In this document: positions 1 to 10,583 of the stretch, piece after piece | Numbering within the stretch: the stretch's first letter is position 1 | Layout: the number at the start of each line of letters is the position of its first letter | Assembly (NCBI GenBank): GCA_045599005.1 | Contig: JAZRVF010000026.1 | Span: forward strand, 1 to 64,000 | Origin: Treponema_I sp045599005 | Lineage (GTDB): Bacteria; Spirochaetota; Spirochaetia; Treponematales; Treponemataceae | Length of the DNA stretch: 64,000 nucleotides | Reading direction: 5' to 3' | The notes under the pieces: generated by a model | Database searches by the model: none | The model's input: only the letters and a program-made list of their open reading frames with translations | Told to the model about the DNA's origin: nothing | Translations under genes and position numbers: made by a program

Positions 1-780
1 ACAGCAGAAGAAATCAGCGGAAACAGCGCTGACGGAACATATACATACACAGTCACAGTGACAGATGCTGCCGGAAAAACAGCGACAGCACCTGCCGTAA
101 CTGTAACAATCGATACAACAGCGCCCAATGTGCCTGAGATCTCAAGCCCGGCAGCCACAGCCCTTGGAGACAGAGCAGTAAGCGGATCAAGCTACAAGTT
201 CAGCGGAACCGTTTCTGACAATGATGGCGGTGTAGGAATCGCAAAAGTTGAGTACGTTCTCAGCACAGAGGCCCAGACATTGGGTGCAGCCTCAGTAGGA
301 ACTGCTGCTGAGCTTTACAACAACGGAGCAAACTGGAACTTCTCAAAAGACCTGGCAACAGGCACAGGCGCAGGAGATACACTGTCAGAAGGCATCTATT
401 ACCTGTATGTCCGTGCAACTGATGCTGCAGGAAACATGAGCGGATGGAGCGAAGCCCGCGAATTCCATGTGGACCAGAGCGCACCGGCTCTTTCTCTGGA
501 TGCTGATTTTACAGCAGGAACAAACTACTTCGGTGGTCCGGATGTAAGATCAATCACTGTTACAGGAACACTCTCTGACTCTTACAAGCTGGATGACGAT
601 GCTGCGCTGACAATAAAGAAAGGCGACACAGTCCTTAAGACAATCAAGGCAGCAGACATCACTGACGGAAAATGGAGCGCAGTGATTGATGGTCTGGAAG
701 CAAACAGACTGATTTCTCTGTCATTCACAGCTTTGGACGGTGTAGGAAAGACAGCATCAACTTCAGCAAGTGTTTACTAC
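1..780 (+). repeat. Long intragenic duplication, copy A
   Basis: Codons here match those starting at base 1891 at an offset of exactly 1890 bases (630 codons). Shared peptides include SGIYYLYV-like strands, YFGGPD and the start of the VYYD strand. Because of small indels the offset has grown to 1920 by the VYYD strand (771 versus 2691). The copy may begin before the window. Confidence 0.8.
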
Positions 781-3700
781 GACACAAAGGCTCCCTCACT
801 TACCACAAGTTTCAAAGATGGTGAATCTCTGACAACAAGCACAGAAAAAGAGTACACAATCGATGTAAGCGACCTGGGAAGTGGTCTGAAGGAATCAGGA
901 TATCTCAGTTATACCTATAATGGGGAAACAAAGCCGATTGATGATGGTGCAACTTCCGTAACAATCACTTTCAATCAGGGAAATGACCAGACTGTTGTGT
1001 TCAATGTTGAGGACAGACTGGGCAACAAGGCAGGTTACTCATTCAAAGCCAATGTTGATACGGAAACACCTTCAATAAAAGAAATCACGGCAGCACCTGC
1101 CTATCTGAAAGCTGACGGAACATACAGCTTCGGCGGAACAGCAGAAGATAAAATCGGTGTTGAGAAAATCAAGGTGACCGCAAGCCACGGAAATGAGACA
1201 GAAGATCATTATTCAACCACATTCAATCCGGTGGCGCAGAGCGCAGAACTCAGCATAACAGATTTCGCCGCAGGAACAGATTCCGCAAACAACGGAACAT
1301 GGCGCTTTAACATCACAGCATCTGACAAGGCTGGAAACAGTACTTCCACAACAGTTGAATTTGTTGTTGACGTAAGTGCTCCTGTCATCACAGAAATCAC
1401 AAGTGTGCCTGAAAAGTCCAGGGACACAGTCCTGCCCTTTGACTTCCGCGGAACAGCAATTGATGAAGGCGATTCAGGACTTGCAAAGATTGAATACAGT
1501 CTGACAGGTGCGGACGACTCATGGAAAGAGGCAACAACAGGAAAGAACTGGATTGCTCTTGTTTCCGGTGAGGAACTGACAGAAGAAGGTGCTGGAACAA
1601 TCTATGTGCGTGCAACTGACGCGGCAGGAAACACCGGTGTTGTGAAATCAAAAGAATTCTACTTTGACAGCACCAAACCGACACTGTCTGTGACAGGTGA
1701 AAGTACTCGCCAGGCAAGTGCCCTCTTTACCCTGGAAGGAACAGCTTCTGATACCAACGCTCTTGAAAAGGTTGTGATCACACAGGAAAAGGATGGAGCA
1801 GAACTCACAAAGACAATTGATCTGTCTAGAAAAGGAAAAGAATCATCATGGTCAGGAACATTCCCGCTGAGCGCAAATGACACCGCCTACACAGCAGATG
1901 AAGTCAAGGCAAATAACGCAGACGGTGAATACACATATACAATTGTTGCAACGGATAAAGCAGAGAAGACAAGTGCTGTATCTACAGTCAAAGTGACAAT
2001 TGATACGACAGCTCCCGCTTCTGTTGTGATAACTGCGCCTTCTGCAGAAGACAGAGGTGTGAATGCCCTTAATGGTACAAGCTATAAATTCAACGGAACA
2101 GTCGCTGACAATGAAGGCGGTGTAGGAATTGCAAAAGTGGAATACGCTCTGCTTTCTGCCGCACTTCCTGAAAACGGGGCTCCCTCTGATGGTGCAGTCC
2201 AGGAAGCAACACTGGCCTCCAGCAGAACAGCATGGAGCTTCAACAGAGACCTGGCGACAGGAGCCGCCGGTGCTGAAAACCCGGAGGCACTGTCAGAAGG
2301 CATATACTATCTGTACGTCCGTGCGACAGATGCTGCAGGAAACAGGAGCGGATGGAGCGCAGCCCGCGTCTTTGACGTGGATCAGACTGTGCCGGCTCTT
2401 GCAATTGAAAGCGGACTGACAGCAGGAACAAACTATTTTGGTGGTCCTGACTCAACAAGTATTACGATCAGCGGAACAGCCAGTGATTCTTACAGACTGG
2501 ATGAAACAGCCGCAGTGACACTGAAAGCCGGTGAGACTGTTCTGGCTGTAATCAGGGCAGAAAATGTGGTGGACTCCGAGGGAAAATGGAGCGCAACAGT
2601 CAATGCTGCAGATATTTCCGGAGACACACTGGTAACAGTAACTGCAACTGCAAAAGACGCGGTAGGCAAGACAACAGCCTCAAGCTGCAATGTTTACTAC
2701 GATTCAGAATCTCCCACATTCACTGTGACAAGTCCTGCTGAGGGAACCATCACAACAACAGGAAGCTTTGTGATCAAAGGTTCAATCATGGACAGCGGTG
2801 TTGGCGTTGACACAGAAGACGCAGAAAAACCGACAATCAGATATTCTGTCGTGAACACAAAGAACAATACAGGAAGCAGCATTCAGCTTTCAGACAGTGT
2901 TGCTCTTGAGGCAGGCGATTATAACGGAGCCTCCTGGACAAAGAATATCTCTCTGCCTGGGGATTCAAAAGAAGGAACTCTGGAACTGAGCTTTACAGTT
3001 CAGGACAGACTTGGAAACACTTCCACAACTGAACCGATCACATTCTACTTCGACAGATCTTCTCCCGATCTTACAGAGACACTTGTGGGTAACGATGTAA
3101 GATACACAAACAAGACTGTTTCCATGGGCGGAAAGGCTTCTGACACCAACATGCTGGAAAGTGTGAAACTTTCTGTTACAGGCGGAACACTTGCTGCTCC
3201 CTATGGACTGACTGCCTATACAAACGGTGCAGAAACAGAAACGGCAGATGATGACAACATAAAAAACAGCGTTGACTGGAAAAGTGAGATCACTGCGGGA
3301 ACTGCAATGCCCGGTGAAGGAACTTATTCTGTAACGGTCACGGCAACAGATACTGCAGGAAACACACGCAGTGTGGAACGCTCAGTTGTCTATGACCTGA
3401 CAAAACCTGTCTTCAAGACAGCGGGCATAACAACTGCGGCAACAAACGGCTGGTACGGTACAGGTGACCTGGACTTTGTAGGAATCCTCACAGAGAATTA
3501 CGAATTGGACAAAGTTGAATACAGTCTGGACGGCGGTGCAACCTGGACTCGTTTTGACACTGCAACTGAGGCTGATGGAATAAAATTCTCAAAGAAACTG
3601 GTATTCACAAACAGCGGAACATACGCTGTAAAAATCAAGGCTACGGACCGTGCTGGAAATGTGGGCGAGACAGAAGTGACAGACATTAAGATTGACCTTA

Positions 3701-6700
3701 CAGTTCCTGAAGTTTCAATCACTTCTCCTGAATCAGGAAAGACAGTGAACGGAGAATCAGATGTAACCGTAACTGTTTCTGCAAAAGACGTGGACAGCGG
3801 ACTCAGCGGAATAAAGGTTCGGCTCAACAACAGCGATTTCTCTGCAAATGATAAGTTGATTACTGATTCAACAGACGGTGAAAACGGTACAAAAATCTAT
3901 GAGGCCACAATCGACAAGACTGGAATTAAAGCAGCCGGAACGATTTATGTTCAGGCAATTGATAATGTTGGAAAAACAACAGTAACAAGCGTTCCCTTCG
4001 GATTTGACAATGTGCCGCCGACTTTGAGCATTACTTCACCTGCTGACGGAACAGAACTCAACAAAAACATTACAATTGTGGGACGTGCCGGAGATACTGC
4101 TCTTAAGAATGTTACGGTTTATTGTCAGAATGTTGCCACAGAGGAAGATTTTGCCGCAGATAACGCAGAGGCTTGGAGTTCAATCGGTTCATTTGACGGC
4201 ACTGAGGGATACAACTGGTCTGTACCTTTGGACACAGCAACAGCCTACACTGACGGTACATTGCTTTATGTAAAAGCAGTAGCAACGGACGAAGCCGAAA
4301 ACACAGCTGAAACCATTGTCAAATATAAAATCAATCAGGATGCAGACCGCCCTGTAATTACGCTCAAAAACGTTTCCATCTGGGGAACTGAAAAAGGATT
4401 CATGGGCATAAACAATGTTTCCGGAATTAAGGATCAGAGTACTCTGATCGGTACTGTAAACGATGATGACGGTATTGCCGATATGAGCGTCATAGTTAAC
4501 GACGGAAAAGGAAATGACATTTCTAAGAATGTAAAGTTCACTTACGAGAATTACAGCTGGACACTGGAACTTAACGGTGACGGTTATCAGGAGATTGAAT
4601 TCGTTGTAAAAGATACTGCTGGTACAACATTCAAAACAGGTGTTTACGAAAATTACTCTCCGGATTCAATCATTCTTAAAGACGATTCAGGCCATGCAAT
4701 CGGTACAAAGACTGGTTATGGAGTATTTGCAGACGGAGAAAAAAAGAGTGAAAACACAACTCCTTACGATACAAGACTCTATCTGACTGTAGATAACCTT
4801 GCTCCAACAGTTCTCAAGACAGAATTCCGTCTTTCCAATGCGGATCCATGGGTTTCTGACCTGGGTGCAATAACTGTTGGTGGTGAGAACACTGACCTGC
4901 AGATCCGTCAATTTGTATACGATGAGAACTCTGTCCAGAGTGTAACAGTAAGCATCGACAGAAAGACAGGTGATACAGGTGATACTGCTGAAGACACCGG
5001 TTATTATTCAAAATCTGCCGTTGCAAAGGAAACAATAACAGAGGGTGGTAAAACTTACACAGGTTATGAGGCAACCCTTAACGTTGAAAAACTGGTTTCA
5101 CGTTCGCTTCAGATAAAGATTTCTGCAAGTGATATGTCAGGGCATGCTTCAAATGTTTCTTATGCAGTAACTTTGGACAATACACCGCCTTCTCTGGAAG
5201 TAAACAGCCATAACTATGGTCAGCAGGTAAGCGGAACTGTTCAGCTTAAAGGTGCTACAGAGGGATCTGCGACAAAACTGCAGTATCTGGTAAGTACCAG
5301 TGCTGACAAAATGGCCACAGATGCTGATGCATGGGACACAGCTGCCGAAATTGTGACAAAAGATTACTGGCGCATTTACTTTGACAATGAAACGGACAAG
5401 AACTCCGGTGAAAAGGCGGACGGGTGGGCACATGCTCAGTACCTTAAGTATTACGTTGCTGGTCTGATTGATGATGCGGTAAGTAATGCAGAAGGTGTGA
5501 TTGTAAATAAGAATACAGGCAAAAAATATACGGATCTTGTAACGCTGTATGTCCACTTCCGCATGGAAGATGCAGTAAAGAACAAGAGCACAAGCAATCC
5601 TTTCGCACTTGTAGTGGATCCTCAGGGAGACTTGCCTTCTATTGAGGTTTCTTATCCTGATGCATACAGTGAAAAAGATGGTGAAATGTCTCCCGGCGTT
5701 ACTTTGGGCGGAACAATCCGTATGTACGGTTCTGCAGATGACTCAGAAAATCCTGCGGGCATGACAGCCTGGATGCAGATTGATACAGAATACGGCGGAT
5801 ATGATTCTGACTTCAACTGGGATCCGGATGCAGAAGAACCTAAAGAAATACTTAAAAAGGGCGGATACGATGTTTCTGATATCGTTATTAAGATTAACGG
5901 TGAAGATGTAAATAAAGGTGAAAAAGCCATAAAGATTGGCAGCGGTATTTCCTGGACTGTAAAACTCAATACGAAAAATGAGTTCAGCGGAACAATCGGT
6001 GTGAAAGTCTTTATGTATGATGCTCAGGGTAACAAGAGTAACGAAGAAATCCGCATGATTACCATCAACAAAGGTGTTCCTGTGTTCGGAAGTTCTCAGG
6101 ATTTCTATCTTCAGCAGTATGATGATAAAACTGGAAAAGTTAAAGCTTCTGTTCAGTATTCAGACGGAATGTGGCTCAAAGGCAAATGGTATCTGGTTGG
6201 AAGCATTGAAGACGATGGTGGCATCTCTGCAATCAGCGTACAAAAGGGAAAAGAAGCAACTGTTAACCTTTTGGGTAGTGGTGTTGATGCTGGAAGTGAA
6301 TACTTTGTTCCGGTAACAAAAGACGGAACAGATTATGAACGAACTTGGGGCTCTGGTGGGGAATCAACAAAAGGAACAAAAGGATATGTAATCAAATACC
6401 CTGTAGGTGATGATACTAAAGATACATTCGGAACATTGACTTATGTAATCAGTGCAACGGATAACGGTGATAGTAGTAGTGGAAATGCAAATACTACCAC
6501 AAAGACCATATCTCTGCAGTTTGACAATAAAGCGCCGGAAATGGCAGGAGAGAAAGACTCATCATTCAGCATCAGTAAGGATGTAAAACAGAAGAACGGA
6601 TTCTATACACTGGGTTCAACTGTAAAAGAAGAAGGTGATGCTGTAAGCAGTCAGAGTGGATTTGAGAGGCTTGCCTTCTACTTTGTCCGCGAAGGTTCGG

Positions 6701-9700
6701 TCAATTCTGTATATGATCCTTTCCTTACAAAGGCTACCGCGGGAAATAAACTTGCATTGAGCAGTTTGTCATTTAAGGACGGACTTTATTGGAAGACAAT
6801 TGATGATGTTACACGTGATCCGAACAATCTTGCAAAGCTTACTTTGCCAAGTGCAGACCCGAACGTTCATACAGGCGGTCTGGTAAAAATTGGTGGTGCA
6901 ATTTACCGCATCAACTCTCTTGAGGGCACAGAACTGACTCTCAGCGGTTCTCCGGAGGTGGAACATACTTCTGCAATGTTTGCAATTGCTCAGATTGTAG
7001 ACAACACGGCAAGTGAGTCCAACGGCGGTGAAATTATGGGCAACGGTTATTACGACAAAGTAAAGTATGATGACGGTGACACAATGGTTGAGGAAGTAAC
7101 CAAACAGGGAACAACCTATTATTGGAGTGCCAGCATCAATAGCCGTAACATTCCTGACGGTAAAGTTGAGATTCATCTTGTTGCATTTGATAAGGCCGGA
7201 AACTACAGGGAACAAGTAATCAATGGCGAAGTTTCCAACAACAAGCCGATGATTGCCGCAGTTTACTATGGAAACGACGATGACGGTGACGGAAAAGTTG
7301 AAGGTGAAGAATACAAATCCGAAAACTGGGCTTTGAAGTATAATACTGATAATAGCATCAAGGATTATAACATCAGCATGCTTCAGGATTCTGTAACGAT
7401 CAATGGCGGAGAAAAGAACGAATCTGTTCTTACAGTTAGAGGTGCGGCGTCAATCAAGCCTCAGGTTGTAGGTGGAAATGGAGATTTGTACTACAGCTAT
7501 ACTGTTGCGGAATGGGACGTCACACAGAATAAATTTAAAGATGCCTACTATAAAGTAGCGGTTGACCAAGATAAGACTCGTTTCGGTAAAGGTACTGAGC
7601 GGACGGACCTGATAGGAGACATTACAACAGGTTCATATGACGGAATTGTGGAGACAGATGGAATAAATTTCTCAGTAGAAGATTTGCTTTCACCCGGTAA
7701 TGTAGGTTCTGCAATAAATGATGGTGTTCAGCAGTTCTCATTCACAATCTGGGACTCAACTGATGACACCACCCCGGGAGAAAGCAGTCTGAATACAACT
7801 GTAAATATTGTCATGAAAGTTGCAATCCGTGATGAAACTGCACCGAAAGTAGAAATCAATCCTTTCTATTGGAAGGGTATAACAGACAACAGCATTTACG
7901 GTTCTTCCGATGCTGCGAAGTTCTCTGACCTTAAAGGACACATTGAACTTGAAGGTGATCTGCCTAAGACGACATTTGATAAGGAAACGGGACTTATGGA
8001 CAGAGACCCCAAAGTTTCAGGAAAGGTTGTGATTACAGGAACTGCAAGTGACAATAACCTGTTGAGCGAACTGTTCATCCGTCTGGACGGCATGAACGGA
8101 AATCTGTCCGGTCTTGATACAAAAACAGTGGACGGAACAACATATTATCGTGTTGCCACTTATGATTCCAATTCCAAGACATGGACTTCTGCTCTGAACG
8201 CTCTTGATAAAAAAGGTCTTGTATTTGCAGTTGGTGAACAGTCATTTAATAATGGTCACCAGGTGAACTGGTCTCTTACATGGGATACGGAAAAGGTTGA
8301 AGGTGTTGCAAAACTGGATGCTGCCCTTAAAGTGCTGGCAACGGATCTTGGTACACCAACACTCGACAGTGGTAAAGTATCCTACGTATCCAATGTCTCT
8401 GTAGAAGGAAGTGCTCAGACTGAAAAAGAGGCTCTTACTGCATACTACCGGATGGATGTTGTGCCCTATGTTGTAAAAGTTTATACAACTCTGGCAAAGC
8501 AAAAAGCCAACAACTGGTCTGTCTACAACAGAACGGCACAGGGTCATTATCCTGTACAGTCTGTAATTCAGAAAGCAAGTACAACTGCAAACGGTACAGC
8601 ACAAAGAAAGACAACTTCTGAGGAAGTTACTTTGTATGGTTTCAACTTGAATGGAGCAAAGGTGGCAGTAACTGGAGCCACTGCACTTTCAGTCAGTGCC
8701 CCGACTGTCGATGCATTGTCTCAGATTAAATTCAATGTTGCAAACCTTGCTTCCGGTGAATTGGAGGCAAAAGTAAATGGTATTGCATTGATGAACAACC
8801 TGAATAACAACGATGCAAAGGGAAGTGCAACTGTTGACGGAACTGCAAATGTAAACAAATACAATATGCAGGGCAACGGCGACACGAACAACATTCTTAC
8901 AGATGACCTTGTGTTCGATGTATGGGAGTTCAACGACCGTGCAGCAGTACCTATCAACGGTATGGCAACCGGTGTACAGATGCAGGTTAACCAGAAAACA
9001 CGTATGCTGAACTTTGCATTTGCAAATGGTGGTGTTTATTACAGTATGGGTGATCAAACATATTCAAGTCAGTACTGGGCAGCAGACTATGATACATTTG
9101 CCGGTCCGTGTATTGGTTTACATGTCGATGATTTTGGTAATGCTTACTCAGTTGCATCAGGTGGTGATACAAATACTAGCGGTTCTGTTGATAAATATGT
9201 AATGTATTCAAGTCGCTGGGGAAATCTTGCTAAGAATTACTACGGAACCTTGAATGGAAATAATTCACTGAGGCTTGAAGAAATAGCTCTTAAGTTAAGT
9301 GACGGAGATAGTAATATGAATTATTCTCTAATGAAGTACAGGTATCTTTCTTCTGAGATGGCTTCATCAACAAAGACTGTTAATAGAACTGAGACCACAA
9401 ACTTGTATTTTGTGAACTATGACGCGTTAACGGATGAAATCCGATTCAGAGCCGGTACATTTAATTCAAATTCTAAACAAGAAAATGGAGGCTTCCAGGA
9501 TGAATATTCTGGTGCAACAGCCAGTTATTATAAGACCAATAACTGTCAGGTAATTGCAAACAATTCTTCAATCGGCGGAAGTTTCACAGGTGATGCCAAC
9601 GGAAACATGGTTAAGGTGGAACCAATTTCTGGTCGTGGAGCCGGTCAGTATGTGGATGTCGGAGTAGCAACAAATGGTACAGACTCAAAAGATGTGGCCT

Positions 9701-10458
9701 GTGTTGTATGGTTCGATGCATACGAAAACTGTCTTAAGTATTCATATTATGTAGACCCGATCGGTAACTGGAATAACCTTAAAGGTAACAGAACGGCTGC
9801 CGGCTGGTCTGACCCTAAAACAATCTTTGCAGAAGGCGGCGAATACTGTCAGATTGCGGTAGACAAGAACAACCATATCCATATTGCGGCTTATGCAGGA
9901 AGTGGAGATGTAAAGTATGCTTACCTTGATAAATATGATTCTCCATACAATGAATCTGAAAATTCTTGTATAGTTGATGCTTCAGGAAGTGTTGGTGAAC
10001 ACTTGACTCTTGATGTTGCTCTTGATGGCAGTGGAAACAGCATCCCTCACATCGGATACTATACAGCGGCAATCAAAGCTCCAAAATACGCATACCTTGT
10101 GGACACAAATCATGCATACAAAGTCCCGGCAGGTGTTGACGCAAATGAGAGCTTTACAGGAGCATGGGAAGTAACAGTTGTTCCGACGCCAAGCCGCATG
10201 ACTTCAAACCGTGAGGACAAAGTAAACATTGGTGTGTTCAAGAAAGATGGTGTTCTGAACTGGTCTACAACTGATGGAAATCAACCGGCGGATGATGGAG
10301 GTAACATTGGTCAGAATGAAGCTTCATCAACTTCAAGTGGTTATGGTGGTTCTAGAGAAACAAGTAAGGCATACGGAAATGGTTCAAAGAACGCTGTCTT
10401 TGCCTACCAGATTTCAGGTGCAACCGGTTCTTGTATCGAAACCGCGCAGATGCGATAA
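1..10458 (+). CDS. Giant multi-Ig-like-domain surface/secreted protein (5' end outside window)
   Basis: The frame is open from base 1, so the start, signal peptide and N-terminus lie upstream; the visible part is 3485 codons. Residues up to about 2600 are a string of some 21 Ig-like modules of 90-150 residues. Each begins with a linker such as IDTTAP, VDQSAP, YDTKAP or FDNVPP and usually ends with an ATDAAGN or ATDRAGN strand, as in bacterial Ig-like (Big-type) adhesin repeats. The last ~500 residues (from about base 8890) differ: they are rich in Tyr, Trp, Asn and Gly, contain HIHIAAYAGSG and HIGYYTA stretches, and may form a beta-propeller or other cap. No LPXTG motif or transmembrane helix is seen at the C-terminus. 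The role is probably adhesion or cell-surface structure, by analogy only; the binding partner is unknown. Confidence 0.8.
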   Translation, partial: TAEEISGNSADGTYTYTVTVTDAAGKTATAPAVTVTIDTTAPNVPEISSPAATALGDRAVSGSSYKFSGTVSDNDGGVGIAKVEYVLSTEAQTLGAASVGTAAELYNNGANWNFSKDLATGTGAGDTLSEGIYYLYVRATDAAGNMSGWSEAREFHVDQSAPALSLDADFTAGTNYFGGPDVRSITVTGTLSDSYKLDDDAALTIKKGDTVLKTIKAADITDGKWSAVIDGLEANRLISLSFTALDGVGKTASTSASVYYDTKAPSLTTSFKDGESLTTSTEKEYTIDVSDLGSGLKESGYLSYTYNGETKPIDDGATSVTITFNQGNDQTVVFNVEDRLGNKAGYSFKANVDTETPSIKEITAAPAYLKADGTYSFGGTAEDKIGVEKIKVTASHGNETEDHYSTTFNPVAQSAELSITDFAAGTDSANNGTWRFNITASDKAGNSTSTTVEFVVDVSAPVITEITSVPEKSRDTVLPFDFRGTAIDEGDSGLAKIEYSLTGADDSWKEATTGKNWIALVSGEELTEEGAGTIYVRATDAAGNTGVVKSKEFYFDSTKPTLSVTGESTRQASALFTLEGTASDTNALEKVVITQEKDGAELTKTIDLSRKGKESSWSGTFPLSANDTAYTADEVKANNADGEYTYTIVATDKAEKTSAVSTVKVTIDTTAPASVVITAPSAEDRGVNALNGTSYKFNGTVADNEGGVGIAKVEYALLSAALPENGAPSDGAVQEATLASSRTAWSFNRDLATGAAGAENPEALSEGIYYLYVRATDAAGNRSGWSAARVFDVDQTVPALAIESGLTAGTNYFGGPDSTSITISGTASDSYRLDETAAVTLKAGETVLAVIRAENVVDSEGKWSATVNAADISGDTLVTVTATAKDAVGKTTASSCNVYYDSESPTFTVTSPAEGTITTTGSFVIKGSIMDSGVGVDTEDAEKPTIRYSVVNTKNNTGSSIQLSDSVALEAGDYNGASWTKNISLPGDSKEGTLELSFTVQDRLGNTSTTEPITFYFDRSSPDLTETLVGNDVRYTNKTVSMGGKASDTNMLESVKLSVTGGTLAAPYGLTAYTNGAETETADDDNIKNSVDWKSEITAGTAMPGEGTYSVTVTATDTAGNTRSVERSVVYDLTKPVFKTAGITTAATNGWYGTGDLDFVGILTENYELDKVEYSLDGGATWTRFDTATEADGIKFSKKLVFTNSGTYAVKIKATDRAGNVGETEVTDIKIDLTVPEVSITSPESGKTVNGESDVTVTVSAKDVDSGLSGIKVRLNNSDFSANDKLITDSTDGENGTKIYEATIDKTGIKAAGTIYVQAIDNVGKTTVTSVPFGFDNVPPTLSITSPADGTELNKNITIVGRAGDTALKNVTVYCQNVATEEDFAADNAEAWSSIGSFDGTEGYNWSVPLDTATAYTDGTLLYVKAVATDEAENTAETIVKYKINQDADRPVITLKNVSIWGTEKGFMGINNVSGIKDQSTLIGTVNDDDGIADMSVIVNDGKGNDISKNVKFTYENYSWTLELNGDGYQEIEFVVKDTAGTTFKTGVYENYSPDSIILKDDSGHAIGTKTGYGVFADGEKKSENTTPYDTRLYLTVDNLAPTVLKTEFRLSNADPWVSDLGAITVGGENTDLQIRQFVYDENSVQSVTVSIDRKTGDTGDTAEDTGYYSKSAVAKETITEGGKTYTGYEATLNVEKLVSRSLQIKISASDMSGHASNVSYAVTLDNTPPSLEVNSHNYGQQVSGTVQLKGATEGSATKLQYLVSTSADKMATDADAWDTAAEIVTKDYWRIYFDNETDKNSGEKADGWAHAQYLKYYVAGLIDDAVSNAEGVIVNKNTGKKYTDLVTLYVHFRMEDAVKNKSTSNPFALVVDPQGDLPSIEVSYPDAYSEKDGEMSPGVTLGGTIRMYGSADDSENPAGMTAWMQIDTEYGGYDSDFNWDPDAEEPKEILKKGGYDVSDIVIKINGEDVNKGEKAIKIGSGISWTVKLNTKNEFSGTIGVKVFMYDAQGNKSNEEIRMITINKGVPVFGSSQDFYLQQYDDKTGKVKASVQYSDGMWLKGKWYLVGSIEDDGGISAISVQKGKEATVNLLGSGVDAGSEYFVPVTKDGTDYERTWGSGGESTKGTKGYVIKYPVGDDTKDTFGTLTYVISATDNGDSSSGNANTTTKTISLQFDNKAPEMAGEKDSSFSISKDVKQKNGFYTLGSTVKEEGDAVSSQSGFERLAFYFVREGSVNSVYDPFLTKATAGNKLALSSLSFKDGLYWKTIDDVTRDPNNLAKLTLPSADPNVHTGGLVKIGGAIYRINSLEGTELTLSGSPEVEHTSAMFAIAQIVDNTASESNGGEIMGNGYYDKVKYDDGDTMVEEVTKQGTTYYWSASINSRNIPDGKVEIHLVAFDKAGNYREQVINGEVSNNKPMIAAVYYGNDDDGDGKVEGEEYKSENWALKYNTDNSIKDYNISMLQDSVTINGGEKNESVLTVRGAASIKPQVVGGNGDLYYSYTVAEWDVTQNKFKDAYYKVAVDQDKTRFGKGTERTDLIGDITTGSYDGIVETDGINFSVEDLLSPGNVGSAINDGVQQFSFTIWDSTDDTTPGESSLNTTVNIVMKVAIRDETAPKVEINPFYWKGITDNSIYGSSDAAKFSDLKGHIELEGDLPKTTFDKETGLMDRDPKVSGKVVITGTASDNNLLSELFIRLDGMNGNLSGLDTKTVDGTTYYRVATYDSNSKTWTSALNALDKKGLVFAVGEQSFNNGHQVNWSLTWDTEKVEGVAKLDAALKVLATDLGTPTLDSGKVSYVSNVSVEGSAQTEKEALTAYYRMDVVPYVVKVYTTLAKQKANNWSVYNRTAQGHYPVQSVIQKASTTANGTAQRKTTSEEVTLYGFNLNGAKVAVTGATALSVSAPTVDALSQIKFNVANLASGELEAKVNGIALMNNLNNNDAKGSATVDGTANVNKYNMQGNGDTNNILTDDLVFDVWEFNDRAAVPINGMATGVQMQVNQKTRMLNFAFANGGVYYSMGDQTYSSQYWAADYDTFAGPCIGLHVDDFGNAYSVASGGDTNTSGSVDKYVMYSSRWGNLAKNYYGTLNGNNSLRLEEIALKLSDGDSNMNYSLMKYRYLSSEMASSTKTVNRTETTNLYFVNYDALTDEIRFRAGTFNSNSKQENGGFQDEYSGATASYYKTNNCQVIANNSSIGGSFTGDANGNMVKVEPISGRGAGQYVDVGVATNGTDSKDVACVVWFDAYENCLKYSYYVDPIGNWNNLKGNRTAAGWSDPKTIFAEGGEYCQIAVDKNNHIHIAAYAGSGDVKYAYLDKYDSPYNESENSCIVDASGSVGEHLTLDVALDGSGNSIPHIGYYTAAIKAPKYAYLVDTNHAYKVPAGVDANESFTGAWEVTVVPTPSRMTSNREDKVNIGVFKKDGVLNWSTTDGNQPADDGGNIGQNEASSTSSGYGGSRETSKAYGNGSKNAVFAYQISGATGSCIETAQMR
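1891..2700 (+). repeat. Long intragenic duplication, copy B
   Basis: Second copy of the ~630-residue unit of the giant protein. It shares GGVGIAKVEYA, GIYYLYVRATDAAGN and AGTNYFGGPD with copy A but has diverged in the loops, so it is an old duplication rather than an assembly artefact. Confidence 0.8.
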
Positions 10459-10470
10459 CGTGCTGGTGTG

Positions 10471-10500
10471 ACAGCAGCTGCCCTTTGGGGCAACTGTTGT
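10471..10500 (+). terminator. Strong hairpin after the giant gene (no U tract)
   Basis: A 7-bp outer stem (ACAGCAG with CTGTTGT, one G-U pair) and a 5-bp inner stem (TGCCC with GGGCA) enclose a TTTG loop, starting 13 bases after the stop codon. No T run follows, so it may be a 3'-end-protecting hairpin or a factor-dependent terminator. Confidence 0.45.
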
Positions 10501-10550
10501 GCACTGTCATGGCTGTAATGTGAATTGCAGCCGGACGGCCCCCAAAAAAT

Positions 10551-10583
10551 TAAAAAACCTCAGGAGTTTCTCAGAATGTGAGG
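10551..10583 (-). terminator. Terminator of the minus-strand glycan operon
   Basis: Read on the minus strand, CCTCA (overlapping the end of the MmcQ-GNAT gene) pairs with TGAGG just after its stop codon. A run of six T, then AA and six more T follow. It ends the operon that starts near 24.9 kb. Confidence 0.55.

Noticed and set aside
8242..9057. Overlapping minus-strand frames within the giant gene
   Set aside because: Cys/Val/Thr-rich antisense shadows of a repetitive coding region.
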